Of a DNA stretch of 64,000 nt, positions 1 through 11,610 are shown in pieces. How positions within the stretch are numbered: the stretch's first letter is position 1; every line of letters starts with the position of its first letter. The notes beneath the pieces are model-generated. The model did no database searches. It was not told the DNA's origin and saw only the letters and a list, made by a program, of their open reading frames with translations. The DNA comes from Lachnospiraceae bacterium (GTDB taxonomy: Bacteria; Bacillota; Clostridia; Lachnospirales; Lachnospiraceae): positions 16,695-80,694 of the forward strand of contig JAAWCE010000065.1 of the NCBI GenBank assembly GCA_022793065.1. The letters run 5' to 3'. A program made the position numbers and the translations under genes.

Positions 1-175
1 TTTTATGATTGTTGTGACAAGGGAAAGGGCGGCATCTGAGTCTGCACAAGAGTGCGGAGTTTAGATGCTGTTTTTGTATGCCCTTATTGGACCTGAATGG
101 GAATGAAAAATAATGAAATGCAGAAACAAAAAATATCATTTAGAATTATTTTAGAAATAATTTTGATAAAAGCAG
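1..175. other. Upstream flank of the heat-shock operon, no gene identified
   Basis: No convincing coding region is seen. One frame is open from the window edge to a TAG at about position 64 and could be the last 20 codons of an upstream gene, but it is too short to identify. An AT-rich inverted repeat (AATTATTT, 3-nt gap, AAATAATT) lies at 144-162, just before the hrcA promoter. It has no T-tract, so it is not an obvious terminator. Confidence 0.3.
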
Positions 176-204
176 TTGACAATAAGTAGGGTAAGTGCTA
201 TTTT
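176..204 (+). promoter_or_regulatory. SigA-type promoter of the hrcA-grpE-dnaK-dnaJ operon
   Basis: TTGACA is followed after exactly 17 nt by TATTTT, giving a vegetative -35/-10 pair. The predicted start of transcription falls just before the CIRCE operator, the usual geometry for HrcA repression in Firmicutes. Confidence 0.85.
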
Positions 205-218
205 ATGGTTAGTAGATG

Positions 219-245
219 TTAGCACTCTTCTCAAATGAGTGCTAA
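219..245. promoter_or_regulatory. CIRCE operator (HrcA binding site)
   Basis: A perfect 9-bp inverted repeat, TTAGCACTC and GAGTGCTAA, is separated by 9 nt. This is the exact consensus of CIRCE, the operator of the HrcA repressor. It lies between the promoter and the hrcA start codon, so HrcA is expected to autoregulate the whole chaperone operon. Confidence 0.97.
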
Positions 246-269
246 TAACAAGAAAGGAAGGCAGCCTGG

Positions 270-1292
270 ATGGAGTTGGATGATAGGAAAAAGAAAATCC
301 TGCAGGCAGTCATCCGCAATTACCTGGAGACAGGCGAACCGGTGGGCAGCAGAACCATTTCCAAATACACGGATTTGAATTTGAGCTCTGCCACCATACG
401 GAATGAAATGGCGGACTTAGAAGAAATGGGTTATATTCTGCAGCCCCATACGTCCGCAGGCCGGATTCCCTCCGATAAAGGATATCGTCTCTATGTAGAT
501 ACCATGATGGAGGAAAAAGAACGGGAAGTTGTGGCTATGCAGGAGATGCTTGTGGAGCGGCAGGATAAACTGGAAACGCTGTTGAAGAAGATAGCTAGGG
601 TATTGGCACAGAATACCCAGTATGCCACAATGATTTCCGCACCTCAGACAAAGCGCAGCAAGCTGAAATTTATTCAGCTTTCCAGAGTGGAGACGCATCA
701 ACTTCTGGCAGTGATTGTCAGTGAAGGGAATGTGGTCAAAAATAATATTCTGGCCGTTCAGGAGGCGATGGATGACGAGACGCTGTTAAAGCTGAATATT
801 TTGCTGAACACGCATTTAAATGGTTTGACCATTGATGAGATCAGTCTCGGTATGATTGCCGCAATGAAGCAGCAGGCGGGGATTCACAGCCGGCTAGTGA
901 GCGATGTGATTGATGCGGTGGCGGAGGCAATCCGAGCGGAAGATTTGGAGATTTATACCAGCGGTACCAATAATATCTTTCGATATCCTGAATTGGCAGA
1001 TCAGCAAAAGGCCAGCGAACTGATTAATACCTTTGAGGAAAAACAGTTGCTTGGGGAGCTTCTTCAGGAGACCGATGTGGAAGGCGGGGAAACAGGTATT
1101 CAGGTATATATTGGAGAAGAAACGCCGGTACAGAGTATGAAAGACTGCAGTGTGGTTACGGCCAGTTATGAATTGAGCGATGGCATGAAGGGTACAATTG
1201 GTATTGTGGGGCCTAAGAGAATGGATTATGACAGGGTTGTAACGATACTGAGAACCATACAGACACAATTGGACGAATTATACAGGAATTAA
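270..1292 (+). CDS. hrcA: Heat-inducible transcription repressor HrcA
   Basis: HrcA represses class I heat-shock genes by binding CIRCE; GroEL normally keeps it active. The 340-residue product has the family's length. The N-terminal winged helix (about residues 1-75) contains the signature SSATIRNEMADLEEMGYI and the following PHTSAGRIPSDKGYR segment; the rest matches the GAF-like/dimerisation part of HrcA. The ATG is preceded by a GAAAGGAAGG ribosome site and lies 25 nt after CIRCE. It is the first gene of the operon with grpE, dnaK and dnaJ. Confidence 0.97.
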   Translation: MELDDRKKKILQAVIRNYLETGEPVGSRTISKYTDLNLSSATIRNEMADLEEMGYILQPHTSAGRIPSDKGYRLYVDTMMEEKEREVVAMQEMLVERQDKLETLLKKIARVLAQNTQYATMISAPQTKRSKLKFIQLSRVETHQLLAVIVSEGNVVKNNILAVQEAMDDETLLKLNILLNTHLNGLTIDEISLGMIAAMKQQAGIHSRLVSDVIDAVAEAIRAEDLEIYTSGTNNIFRYPELADQQKASELINTFEEKQLLGELLQETDVEGGETGIQVYIGEETPVQSMKDCSVVTASYELSDGMKGTIGIVGPKRMDYDRVVTILRTIQTQLDELYRN

Positions 1293-1410
1293 GGTGGATC
1301 ATTTCTTTGCAGCTGCTTTCGCAGGACTATGGGCGGTGTCCGAAAGGCAGCGAAAGCCGGCAGGATAAGAAGCAGTTACGGGATTGAAAAAGGATAGGGA
1401 GGCTGAAAAG

Positions 1411-2082
1411 ATGGCGGAGCAGGAACAGAAAACGGAAGCGGCGGAAGAGGAAGTTAAGAAGAATTCCCAGGCGGAAGAAAATCCGGAGGCAGAGATGGAA
1501 GAAGCTCTGGGAGAGAATGGGGAAGGGGAAGAAGAAACCTCAGAGGCCGAAGATGAGATAGAGGAAGCGCCGGAGGGAGAAGACGCTAAAACCTGGGCAG
1601 AAAAGCGGGCGGCTAAAAAGCAGGCGAAGCAGGATAAGAAAACGCAGGTTTTTAAGGAGCAAATTGAACAACTGGAGGATAAGGTGAAACGCCAGTTGGC
1701 AGAGTTTGAGAATTTCCGCAACAGATCGGAAAAGGAGAAACTTGCGATGTTTGAGACAGGGGCAAAGAGTGTGATAGAGAAAATGCTTCCTGTGGTAGAT
1801 AATTTTGAGCGGGGCCTGGGGATGGTTCCGGAAGATAAAAAAGAAGATCCCTTTGTAGATGGTATGAACCGGATCTATAAACAGATGTTGACGGAATTGG
1901 AAAATATTGGTGTAAAGCCCATAGAGGCGCTGGGGCAGGAATTTGACCCCAATCTTCACAATGCGGTTATGCAGGTGGAAAGTGAAGAATATGAATCGGG
2001 TGTGGTGGCCCAGGAGCTGCAAAAAGGATATACTTACCGGGAAAGTGTGGTGAGACATTCCATGGTAGCCGTAGTAGTATAG
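1411..2082 (+). CDS. grpE: Nucleotide exchange factor GrpE
   Basis: GrpE releases ADP from DnaK and works as a dimer in the cytoplasm. The product is 223 residues when started at the ATG that follows an AGGGAGG site by about 8 nt. A TTG 27 nt upstream is in frame but has no comparable site. The first 75 or so residues are a very acidic E/A-rich extension. A long charged coiled coil follows (AEFENFRNRSEKEKLAMFE), then the C-terminal beta domain with the motif GQEFDPNLHNAVMQVE. The low-complexity acidic N-terminus is common in GrpE and varies between species. Confidence 0.95.
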   Translation: MAEQEQKTEAAEEEVKKNSQAEENPEAEMEEALGENGEGEEETSEAEDEIEEAPEGEDAKTWAEKRAAKKQAKQDKKTQVFKEQIEQLEDKVKRQLAEFENFRNRSEKEKLAMFETGAKSVIEKMLPVVDNFERGLGMVPEDKKEDPFVDGMNRIYKQMLTELENIGVKPIEALGQEFDPNLHNAVMQVESEEYESGVVAQELQKGYTYRESVVRHSMVAVVV

Positions 2083-2117
2083 AAAATATCACAAACATGA
2101 TATAGATAGATGAATGA

Positions 2118-4022
<1,905 letters not shown>

Positions 4023-4222
4023 GCCAAGTGCTATGTATCTATCCGGACATTTTATATGATTATGGATATAAAAAGGTTGAATAAATCTGCGGAATATGTT
4101 AATTTAGAGTAGTATTTGGAAAAAAGTGGTAGCACAGAGTATGGGAATGGCATGGTTTCACAATAGCGGGAATGTCAGGCGTGTATTCTGTGCCGCCGCA
4201 TTTGTGATATGAGGAGTTTACT

Positions 4223-5407
4223 ATGGCAGAGCAGAAAAGGGATTACTATGAGGTCCTGGGGGTTGATAAAAATGCGGATGATGCTGCGATCAAAAAGGCA
4301 TATCGCGGCCTGGCGAAGAAGTATCATCCGGACATGAATCCAGGAGACGCGGATGCGGAGAAGAAATTTAAAGAGGCATCGGAAGCCTATGCCGTATTGA
4401 GTGATCCGGAAAAAAGGCGCCAGTATGACCAGTTCGGCCATGCAGCTTTTGACGGCGGAGCGGGTGCAGGTGGTTTTGATTTCGGCGGTATGGACTTCGG
4501 AGATATTTTTGGAGATATTTTCGGGGATATTTTTGGAGGCCGAAGCAGCAGAAGTCATAGCAATGGCCCTATGAAGGGAGCAAATCTGCGCACCAGTGTG
4601 CGTATATCTTTTGAAGAGGCCGTATTCGGATGCAAAAAAGAAATAGAACTTACCGTAAAAGAAACCTGTAAAACATGTAACGGTTCAGGTGCAAAACCCG
4701 GAACCAGTCCTGAAACCTGTTCCAGGTGCGGCGGTTCGGGACAGTCCGTGGTGACTCGTCAGTCTCCTTTTTTTGGCGGAACGATACGGAGCGTGGAACC
4801 CTGTCCGGAATGTCAGGGAAAAGGCAAGGTTATCAAAGAAAAATGTCATGATTGCGGCGGTACGGGTTATATTTCCATGAAGAAGCGTTATTCCGTTGAT
4901 ATTCCGGCGGGTATTGACAACGGCCAGTCCACACGTATGCCGGGACTGGGAGAACCGGGAATCAACGGAGGCCCCAGGGGCGATGTACTTATTGAAGTGA
5001 TTGTAGGACGCCATCCTATCTTCCAGAGACAGGACTTTGATATTTATTCCACAGTGCCGGTGTCGTTTGCGGTGGCTGCATTGGGCGGTGAAGTATTGAT
5101 TGATACCGTTGACGGAAAGGTGATTTATGACGTGAAACCCGGTACCCAGACGGATACCAGGGTACGACTGCGGGGTAAGGGCGTGCCTTCCTGGAGGAAC
5201 AGGGATGTAAGAGGCGACCACTATGTTACGCTGGTAATACAGGTGCCGGATAAATTAAAACCGGAAGCAAAGGAACTTCTGCGTCAGTTTGACGAATTGA
5301 CAGGAGATACGCTGAATGCGGCTAAGGCTTCTACGGAGCAGGGACATACTGGAGACGATAAGGATAGCGGCCCCAAAGAGGGAAAGAAAAAAAGATTTTG
5401 GAAATAG
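4223..5407 (+). CDS. dnaJ: Chaperone protein DnaJ (Hsp40)
   Basis: DnaJ delivers substrates to DnaK and stimulates its ATPase. The J domain (residues 1-70) carries HPD in [12 protein letters not shown]-rich linker follows, containing three successive GDIF tetrapeptides. The zinc-binding region has four CxxCxGxG repeats ([32 protein letters not shown]), then the C-terminal substrate domain. The ATG has a GAGGAG site. The 200-nt gap after dnaK contains a possible long-range stem (4132-4141 with 4184-4193) but no T-tract, so dnaJ is probably still in the operon. The C-terminus ends in a short charged extension ([10 protein letters not shown]). Confidence 0.98.
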   Translation: MAEQKRDYYEVLGVDKNADDAAIKKAYRGLAKKYHPDMNPGDADAEKKFKEASEAYAVLSDPEKRRQYDQFGHAAFDGGAGAGGFDFGGMDFGDIFGDIFGDIFGGRSSRSHSNGPMKGANLRTSVRISFEEAVFGCKKEIELTVKETCKTCNGSGAKPGTSPETCSRCGGSGQSVVTRQSPFFGGTIRSVEPCPECQGKGKVIKEKCHDCGGTGYISMKKRYSVDIPAGIDNGQSTRMPGLGEPGINGGPRGDVLIEVIVGRHPIFQRQDFDIYSTVPVSFAVAALGGEVLIDTVDGKVIYDVKPGTQTDTRVRLRGKGVPSWRNRDVRGDHYVTLVIQVPDKLKPEAKELLRQFDELTGDTLNAAKASTEQGHTGDDKDSGPKEGKKKRFWK

Positions 5408-5465
5408 TGTGAAGAGATTTTCCAGGGTTAAAATATGGCATGGAAAAATCTATCGCTTCACACTT

Positions 5466-5494
5466 AAAAAAGGTGTCGGAGAGGCACCTTTTTT
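5466..5494 (+). terminator. Rho-independent terminator of the chaperone operon
   Basis: A 12-bp stem (AAAAAAGGTGTC with GGCACCTTTTTT, one G-U pair) closes a 5-nt loop and ends in six T. It lies about 60 nt after the dnaJ stop. It also argues against any translation start upstream of it for the next gene. Confidence 0.93.
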
Positions 5495-5541
5495 CTTATA
5501 AGTTATTTTCTGTCTTTTCAAATCAGCAAAGAGAGCGTACT

Positions 5542-7254
5542 ATGAATAAAGAGAACAATCATTATGAGGGAAAAAATAAGAAAGAAAAAGAGAACAAAGA
5601 AAGTCATGCAGCAGAAAAAAATGAATTTGCAGGGCTTTTATGTAATCTCTATATGATTGCACTGTTGGCTGTGCTGCCCTTGTATACAGGAGAAGGATAT
5701 TGGAAGTTGGGGGATACCAAATATATACTGTTTCGCAACGTTTCATTTTTGTGCCTGGGGTTTTGGCTGATCTTAAAGATATGGGAACAGGTCAGGCTAT
5801 GGGCAAGGGCCTTATGGAACAGAAAACCTGGCAAGCCCTTGTCTGAGAGAGAGGGAATGGTCAGGAAGAAAAGCTTCAGTGTGGTGGACCTGGCAGTGGC
5901 CGCATATGGATGCAGTGTGGCGGTGTCCGCATTGTGCAGTTCTTATGGAGCCCTTGCCTGGAACGGCTATAACGAATGGTATATGGGGGCCGTATCCCAA
6001 CTTATGTTTGTGGGAATTTACTTTTTTGTGTCAAGACAATATGATGGTTCCCAGTATCCCCTTTATATGGGCGTGGGAGCTTTTGGGCTTGTGACGCTGT
6101 TTGGTCTGCTTCATCGGTTGGGAATAGACCCTCTTGGTCTGCAGACCGGATGGAATAACGGAGATTGGGAATATAATCACATGCTGTCCACATTGGGAAA
6201 TATTAACTGGTTGTGCGGATTTTACAGTGTGGCACTGGCATGGCTTTTAGCAAATTATTTTAGAGAAAAAAGGCGCAGTTTTCAGGTGGCTGCCTATATG
6301 GCAGCATTGGGCGCCTATGTATTGTTAGGAATTCAGGGGAGCCAGGGAGGATTATTGATTCTCGGTGTAAGTGTTGTGGTATGCTTTTTGCTGGGATGGG
6401 GACAGAAAATGATGTTTCGGAAGCTGACGCTATTGCTGGCGGGATTTTTTCTGTGTATGCCTTTCATTGATTGGCTGACGAAACTGCGTGAAGAAATGGC
6501 TGCAGTGGCGGCGGACGGAAATGTGTTTGACCATGTGGTATGGTATGCCTGGTTTTGGGCCGCGGCAGTCTGTATTGTTTTATATTTTATTTCGCTTTTG
6601 GGGTTGTTTCAGAGGGTGGAAGATTGGATTCATAGAAGTATTACGCACAATGGATGGTTAAGCGGAAAAAAATGGTTTCCGGGAAAAGGACGGCAGGGGA
6701 TTATACCTGTTTTTGGTTTATCGGCTGGAGTGGTTTTGATTGTATGCTGTCTGCTGTGGGGCGGCGGAAGGGGCGGTTTGTTTGGCATTGAGGACAGCTT
6801 TGGCAGCGGACGGGGATTTCTGTGGCGAATTGGGGCGGAAGGATTTGCACGGGCGGATTGGAAAGAAAAGTTGTTGGGAGCGGGGCCGGATTGTTATGGA
6901 GAAGCTGTTTTCCGCAGATTGGGAGAAGGGACGGACGTGTGGAATGGAGAGCATTGGGAAGGGGCGATTTTCACCAATGCACATAATGAGATTATAAGCC
7001 AACTGATTAATGTGGGCATTATGGGCACGATTTGTTATCTGGCTATTTTTCTGGCAGGGATATGGAGATACTGTTTTGGCGGGAAACAGTTGAAATATGG
7101 CAGGTGGATGGGGACATTGGCCATTGTCATGTATGGTGCCCATGCTATGATTAGCTTTCAACAGGTGTTAAACGCCCCGTTGCTTTTTTTGACGTTGGGG
7201 TTGTGTGAATATGGGATGCGGGAGACATCTTCAAGGGGACCGGATGGAAAGTGA
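5542..7254 (+). CDS. Polytopic membrane protein, O-antigen ligase/Wzy_C-like
   Basis: A 570-residue integral membrane protein with about 13 hydrophobic segments, preceded by a short charged N-terminus (MNKENNHYEGKNKKEKEN). Near residues 479-494 it has AHNEIISQLINVGIMG, the His-Asn-x-x-x-x-x-L-x-x-x-G pattern of the Wzy_C/O-antigen ligase superfamily, whose members polymerise or transfer undecaprenyl-linked glycans outside the membrane. The start was set downstream of the dnaJ terminator; the ribosome site (GAGAG) is weak. No other glycan gene is nearby, so the substrate is unknown. The gene is only 12 nt from prmA and may be co-transcribed with it. Confidence 0.75.
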   Translation: MNKENNHYEGKNKKEKENKESHAAEKNEFAGLLCNLYMIALLAVLPLYTGEGYWKLGDTKYILFRNVSFLCLGFWLILKIWEQVRLWARALWNRKPGKPLSEREGMVRKKSFSVVDLAVAAYGCSVAVSALCSSYGALAWNGYNEWYMGAVSQLMFVGIYFFVSRQYDGSQYPLYMGVGAFGLVTLFGLLHRLGIDPLGLQTGWNNGDWEYNHMLSTLGNINWLCGFYSVALAWLLANYFREKRRSFQVAAYMAALGAYVLLGIQGSQGGLLILGVSVVVCFLLGWGQKMMFRKLTLLLAGFFLCMPFIDWLTKLREEMAAVAADGNVFDHVVWYAWFWAAAVCIVLYFISLLGLFQRVEDWIHRSITHNGWLSGKKWFPGKGRQGIIPVFGLSAGVVLIVCCLLWGGGRGGLFGIEDSFGSGRGFLWRIGAEGFARADWKEKLLGAGPDCYGEAVFRRLGEGTDVWNGEHWEGAIFTNAHNEIISQLINVGIMGTICYLAIFLAGIWRYCFGGKQLKYGRWMGTLAIVMYGAHAMISFQQVLNAPLLFLTLGLCEYGMRETSSRGPDGK

Positions 7255-7266
7255 AGGAGAATAAAA

Positions 7267-8262
7267 ATGAAGTGGATGAAATTTAAGATTAAGACGATTA
7301 CGGACGCAGAAGATATTATTATAAGTACATTGTATGACATTGGCCTGGAGGGCGCACAGATAGAGGATAAGGTACCCTTGACCGCATGGGAAAAGGAGCA
7401 GATGTTTGTGGATATTCTTCCCCAGGGACCGGAAGACGACGGGGTTGCGTATCTAAGTTTTTTTGTGGAGGAAAATGAGGATGGCAGCCCGGAAGTTCTG
7501 GGGGAGAAGACGACGCCGGAGGCCATTTTGGAACAGGTGGGGAAGGAACTGAATGAGTTAAGGCAGTTTTGCGACATCGGCGAGGGAACTGTAACCATTG
7601 AAGAGACAGAGGATATTGACTGGATTAACAATTGGAAACAATATTTTCATCAGTTTTATATAGACGATATTCTGGTGATTCCTTCCTGGGAGGACGTCAA
7701 GGCGGGAGATGCGGACAAGTTGGTGCTGCATATTGACCCCGGCACCGCTTTCGGGACAGGAATGCATGAGACCACACAGTTATGTATTCGGCAGCTTCGC
7801 AAATATGTTACTTCTCATACAAGGCTTTTGGATGTTGGTACAGGAAGCGGAATTCTGGCAATTTTATCTCTCATGTTCGGGGCAAATCATGCGGTGGGAA
7901 CTGATCTGGATGTGTGCGCCGTAGAGGCAGTGGCCCAGAACTGTGCTGATAACGGCATAGATACCGCCCGGTTTGAAATGATAATCGGAAATATCATTAC
8001 GGACAAAGAGATCCAAGACAGGGTGGGATATGGCTGCTATGACATAGTGGTGGCAAATATTTTGGCAAATGTGCTGGTGGAATTGACGCCTGTAATTGTA
8101 AATCAGATGAAGGAAGGCGGAATTTATATTACGTCCGGCATTATTGATGATAAGGAAGATGTGGTGGTAGAGGCTGTAAAAGGGGCCGGACTGAAGGTGC
8201 TGGAAGTGACCAGACAGGGAGAATGGGTATGTGTTACGGGACGAAAAGAATCGCTGAACTGA
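7267..8262 (+). CDS. prmA: Ribosomal protein L11 methyltransferase PrmA
   Basis: PrmA trimethylates lysines and the N-terminus of ribosomal protein L11 using S-adenosylmethionine. The 331-residue protein has the PrmA substrate-recognition domain at the N-terminus (start MKWMKFKIKT), then the motif HIDPGTAFGTGMHETTQLC and the SAM-binding glycine loop DVGTGSGILAI near residue 195. The motif IVVANILANVLVEL (motif IV, N-I-L-A) is also present. Start ATG with a GAAGGAGA site. In many Firmicutes prmA sits after dnaJ and before rsmE, as here apart from the inserted membrane gene. Confidence 0.95.
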   Translation: MKWMKFKIKTITDAEDIIISTLYDIGLEGAQIEDKVPLTAWEKEQMFVDILPQGPEDDGVAYLSFFVEENEDGSPEVLGEKTTPEAILEQVGKELNELRQFCDIGEGTVTIEETEDIDWINNWKQYFHQFYIDDILVIPSWEDVKAGDADKLVLHIDPGTAFGTGMHETTQLCIRQLRKYVTSHTRLLDVGTGSGILAILSLMFGANHAVGTDLDVCAVEAVAQNCADNGIDTARFEMIIGNIITDKEIQDRVGYGCYDIVVANILANVLVELTPVIVNQMKEGGIYITSGIIDDKEDVVVEAVKGAGLKVLEVTRQGEWVCVTGRKESLN

Positions 8263-8360
8263 CAAAAAATGGCAGTTAGGATTTAATGCTGCGTATATAA
8301 AAAGTATAACCATGGGTATCCTGGGGGAAGCAGGGGGCAAATGGTTGCAGGAGAGGCAGA

Positions 8361-9107
8361 ATGTATCAATTTTTTGTGGAACAAAATCAAATTCATATGG
8401 CGGAAAAGCGTGTAGTTATTCTGGGAACGGATGTAAACCACATTAAAAATGTACTGCGCATGAAACCGGGAGAAGAGATTTCGGTCAGCGACGGTGTGGA
8501 TGGAAAGGAATATCGCTGTGGGATTTTGGCGTTTGAGGAAGAACGTGTTCTCTGCGAGCTGCGGTTTGTGAAGGAGGAAAATGTGGAGCTTTCTTCCCAG
8601 GTATATTTGTTTCAGGCGCTGCCCAAAGGGGATAAAATGGAATGGATTGTTCAGAAGGCTGTGGAGTTAGGTGTTTGTCAGGTAATTCCTGTGGCGGCCA
8701 AACGGTGTATCGTCAAGTTAGACCATAAAAAGGCAGCGGCGAAGGCGGCAAGGTGGCAAGGAATTGCGGAAGCGGCTGCAAAACAGAGCAAACGCGCCAT
8801 AGTGCCGGAGGTGACTTCGGTAGTATCCTTTGAACAGGCAATGGAAAAGGCAAGGAAAATGGATATAAAACTGATTCCATATGAACTGGCGGAGAACATG
8901 GAGAAAACCAAAACGATAATAAATGGGTTGATTCCGGAACAAGACATTGCAGTGTTTATTGGGCCGGAAGGAGGATTTGAAGCGTCGGAAATTACGCTGG
9001 CTTTGGAGAACGGCGTGGAACCCATTACGTTAGGCAGACGTATTTTGAGGACGGAAACAGCGGGATTAACGGTATTGTCCTGGGTAATGTATGCGTTAGA
9101 ACGTTAA
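8361..9107 (+). CDS. rsmE: 16S rRNA (uracil-1498-N3)-methyltransferase RsmE
   Basis: RsmE methylates N3 of U1498 in 16S rRNA. The 248-residue protein has a PUA-like N-terminal domain and a C-terminal SPOUT trefoil knot, recognisable from FIGPEGGFEASEI (about residue 199) and LGRRILRTETAGL near the end, both family signatures. FQALPKGDKMEWIVQKAVELG in the middle is also typical. Start ATG with a GGAGAGG site. It follows prmA by about 100 nt, the standard pairing. Confidence 0.96.
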   Translation: MYQFFVEQNQIHMAEKRVVILGTDVNHIKNVLRMKPGEEISVSDGVDGKEYRCGILAFEEERVLCELRFVKEENVELSSQVYLFQALPKGDKMEWIVQKAVELGVCQVIPVAAKRCIVKLDHKKAAAKAARWQGIAEAAAKQSKRAIVPEVTSVVSFEQAMEKARKMDIKLIPYELAENMEKTKTIINGLIPEQDIAVFIGPEGGFEASEITLALENGVEPITLGRRILRTETAGLTVLSWVMYALER

Positions 9108-9149
9108 ATTTTTAAGGTTTAAGTATTTTGTTGGAATTTAAGACAGTAT

Positions 9150-9178
9150 TTGACAGAATCTCCCCCCTTGATTATAAG
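9150..9178 (+). promoter_or_regulatory. SigA-type promoter before the glucosaminidase gene
   Basis: TTGACA and TATAAG are separated by exactly 17 nt, about 120 nt upstream of the chosen start codon. This suggests that the cell-wall hydrolase/lipoprotein pair is transcribed separately from prmA-rsmE. Confidence 0.7.
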
Positions 9179-9298
9179 AAAAGTCTATGTTATCCTTAAG
9201 AAGTAACTTACCAGGTTGTATAAGAGTGTGACATATGTATTGTGTTTGACTCTGTTCCTGCATGGAAAGAGTTCATACGGGAAAGGTACGGTAGCGAT

Positions 9299-11533
9299 AT
9301 GAAAAAAAACAAGAGGTTAAAAAAGGGGCTGGGATGCTTTTTGCTGTCAGCGGTAATGGCGTTTGGCACATTGGGCGTGGCCGGAGAATTTCCGTCGCTG
9401 AAAGCGCAGGCATTGGGCAGCCGAACACTGACAATACGGTCTTCGGAAGGTACGGAGACAGAAATGGCCCAATATGTTGCCCAGGCCGGAGAGGCTTTAA
9501 ATGAAATTGCTGCAGAACGGGATATTATGGCGGTGGTGTATTTGAGCGATGAATATCCTGTGAGACAGGAACCATCCTATGACAGCCAGGCGGCGGTAAC
9601 GGTGTGCAGCGGTCAGACCGTGAATATACTTGACGTTTATGTGGATGAAAACTTTGAGGTTTGGGAGTATGTGAATCTTCTATATGAAGAAGAGGAATAT
9701 TACGGATATATTCCGCGCAGTTATCTGGCAGTTTCCGACGGGAGATTCTTAGCATGGGAAGAACAGTATGGAATGAATCCCAATGGGGCGGTTTATGCGG
9801 CGGAGGGGCAAGACAGATCGGTTTCACCGGATATTGAACAATTTCCGGAAAGCTACAGGCCGGCGCTGTATGCTCTGAAACAAAGTCATCCCAACTGGAT
9901 ATTTACGAAGATGATTACCGGCATGGATTGGAATGAAGTGATTGCAAGTCAGCTCCAGGGGAGCAGAAGTCTTGTGTATAAGACATTTCCCGATTGGGCG
10001 AAAGCGGGTCTTTACGACGACGGGGATTGGTATTTTGCCACCGAGCCCGTGCTGAAAATATATATGGACCCCAGAAATGCGCTGACAGAGAGTTCTATTT
10101 TTCAATTTGAGCTTTTGACATATAATAAGGAGTATCACACCCAGGAGGCAATCAGCAAGCTTTTGGAGAAAACTTTTATGAATGACAGTCATCTGGCTGT
10201 GGGGACCAATCTTACGTATTCAAATATTTTCTGGTCTGTGGGAAGTGAACCGGGAAGAGAGGTTAGTCCGTTCCATCTGGCGGCGCGTGTGGTGCAGGAA
10301 CAGGGAGTGAATGGAGACTCGGATTTGATTTCTGGTACATATCCGGGATATGAGAATTTGTATAACTACTTTAATGTAGGAGCAACCGGTACTACCAGGA
10401 AAGAAGTGATAGAAAGCGGACTGCGGTATGCGGCAATGGAAAATCCCGCGATTAACAAGGTGGTATGGAATAATGCTTATACTTCCATTATGGGCGGAGC
10501 GGATTTTATTTCCGCCAACTATATCAGGAAGGGACAGGATACTTTATATCTGCAGAAGTATAATGTGGTTCCCAATGGGGCGTACAAGCCTCATACCCAT
10601 CAGTATATGCAAAATATTTCCGCACCCACAACCGAATCGTCAAATGTGAGAAAATTATATGCCGGTGTAATCTCTTTGGAGGAAAGCACTTTTGTATTTA
10701 AGATTCCGGTATTTGATAATATGCCTGAAAGTCCCTGCGGGGAACCCACGGAATCTCTCAGTCTGTCATTGAGAGTGCCGGAGGGATACGGGGAACCTGT
10801 AATCTACCTGGACGGTGTGGCTTACAATGCGGAAATCAAAAACGGCTATTATACGCTGGAAGCGCCGGATAAAAATGCAAAGACGGCCATAGCGTACAGA
10901 TATAATGAGTCCGGTGTCCCGGAGGGCATGTATGTCTGGAGTCTGGCCTATGAAGGAATGGCTTACAGAGTTACGGAGGAGCCGGAACTGGCAGATTTGC
11001 TGACAGCCCATGGATTTTCTATCAGAATCACAGGAGATGCGGGAATACGTTTTAAGACTGGAATCTCTCAAGAGAAGCGAAATACATTGACATCTACGGG
11101 AGTAAATGGGTACTATTTGAAAGAATATGGCACTTTGATTATGAATCACGCCAATGTAGGAACTTACGCTATGATTCGGGGCGGTGAGAAAGTGAGTCAG
11201 GGGATGGCTTACGGTACCACTGGGGATGGCGTGCATAAGGATACTGTTTTTGAAACCGTAGATGGAAGGTATCGGTATACTGCTGTGCTGGTGGGGATGC
11301 CGGTGGAAAAGTATAAGACGGAGTATGCGTTTAGAGGTTATGCGGTACTGGAAAAAGACGGGCAGCAGATAACCTTGTACGGACCCATCAGAGCCAGAAA
11401 TATTTATTCACTTGCAAAGCAACTTTTGGATATGAATACGTATGCGCCGGAAACGGAGGCATATGCTTTCCTGAAGAAATTGGTTGCCGACGCGGACGCT
11501 TATGAAAGCGCTTCCGGCGGCAGTACACAATGA
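9299..11533 (+). CDS. Secreted SH3-domain glucosaminidase (peptidoglycan hydrolase)
   Basis: A 744-residue exported protein. A signal peptide (KKNKRLKKG followed by a hydrophobic stretch, about residues 1-35) leads to an SH3b-like region (DEYPVRQEPSYDSQAAVTV), then a glucosaminidase domain. The latter contains ALKQSHPNWIF, FHLAARVVQEQG with the presumed catalytic Glu, and YNYFNVGATG, all typical of LytG/endo-beta-N-acetylglucosaminidase enzymes that cut the glycan strand. The last 250 residues look like beta-rich wall-binding or accessory modules; I do not recognise them. The start is the ATG before the lysine-rich signal peptide; an in-frame GTG 57 nt upstream would spoil the signal. The GGGAAAGG site is 12 nt away, slightly long. 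Confidence 0.85.
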   Translation: MKKNKRLKKGLGCFLLSAVMAFGTLGVAGEFPSLKAQALGSRTLTIRSSEGTETEMAQYVAQAGEALNEIAAERDIMAVVYLSDEYPVRQEPSYDSQAAVTVCSGQTVNILDVYVDENFEVWEYVNLLYEEEEYYGYIPRSYLAVSDGRFLAWEEQYGMNPNGAVYAAEGQDRSVSPDIEQFPESYRPALYALKQSHPNWIFTKMITGMDWNEVIASQLQGSRSLVYKTFPDWAKAGLYDDGDWYFATEPVLKIYMDPRNALTESSIFQFELLTYNKEYHTQEAISKLLEKTFMNDSHLAVGTNLTYSNIFWSVGSEPGREVSPFHLAARVVQEQGVNGDSDLISGTYPGYENLYNYFNVGATGTTRKEVIESGLRYAAMENPAINKVVWNNAYTSIMGGADFISANYIRKGQDTLYLQKYNVVPNGAYKPHTHQYMQNISAPTTESSNVRKLYAGVISLEESTFVFKIPVFDNMPESPCGEPTESLSLSLRVPEGYGEPVIYLDGVAYNAEIKNGYYTLEAPDKNAKTAIAYRYNESGVPEGMYVWSLAYEGMAYRVTEEPELADLLTAHGFSIRITGDAGIRFKTGISQEKRNTLTSTGVNGYYLKEYGTLIMNHANVGTYAMIRGGEKVSQGMAYGTTGDGVHKDTVFETVDGRYRYTAVLVGMPVEKYKTEYAFRGYAVLEKDGQQITLYGPIRARNIYSLAKQLLDMNTYAPETEAYAFLKKLVADADAYESASGGSTQ

Positions 11534-11610
11534 TTTTCATGGACAAGCAGTGACACAGGATGGTTGTACACTTTACAATGATCCGGAATGAGTAGGAAGA
11601 GAGGAGAGTT

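Noticed and set aside
4023..4222. Gap between dnaK and dnaJ as a terminator or promoter region
   Set aside because: The only stem (GCACAGAGTA/TATTCTGTGC) has a loop of over 40 nt and no T-tract, and I found no convincing -35/-10 pair.
9242..9298. Upstream in-frame GTG start for the glucosaminidase
   Set aside because: It would place 19 charged residues before the signal peptide, with no proper ribosome site; the ATG directly before the Lys-rich signal is better.
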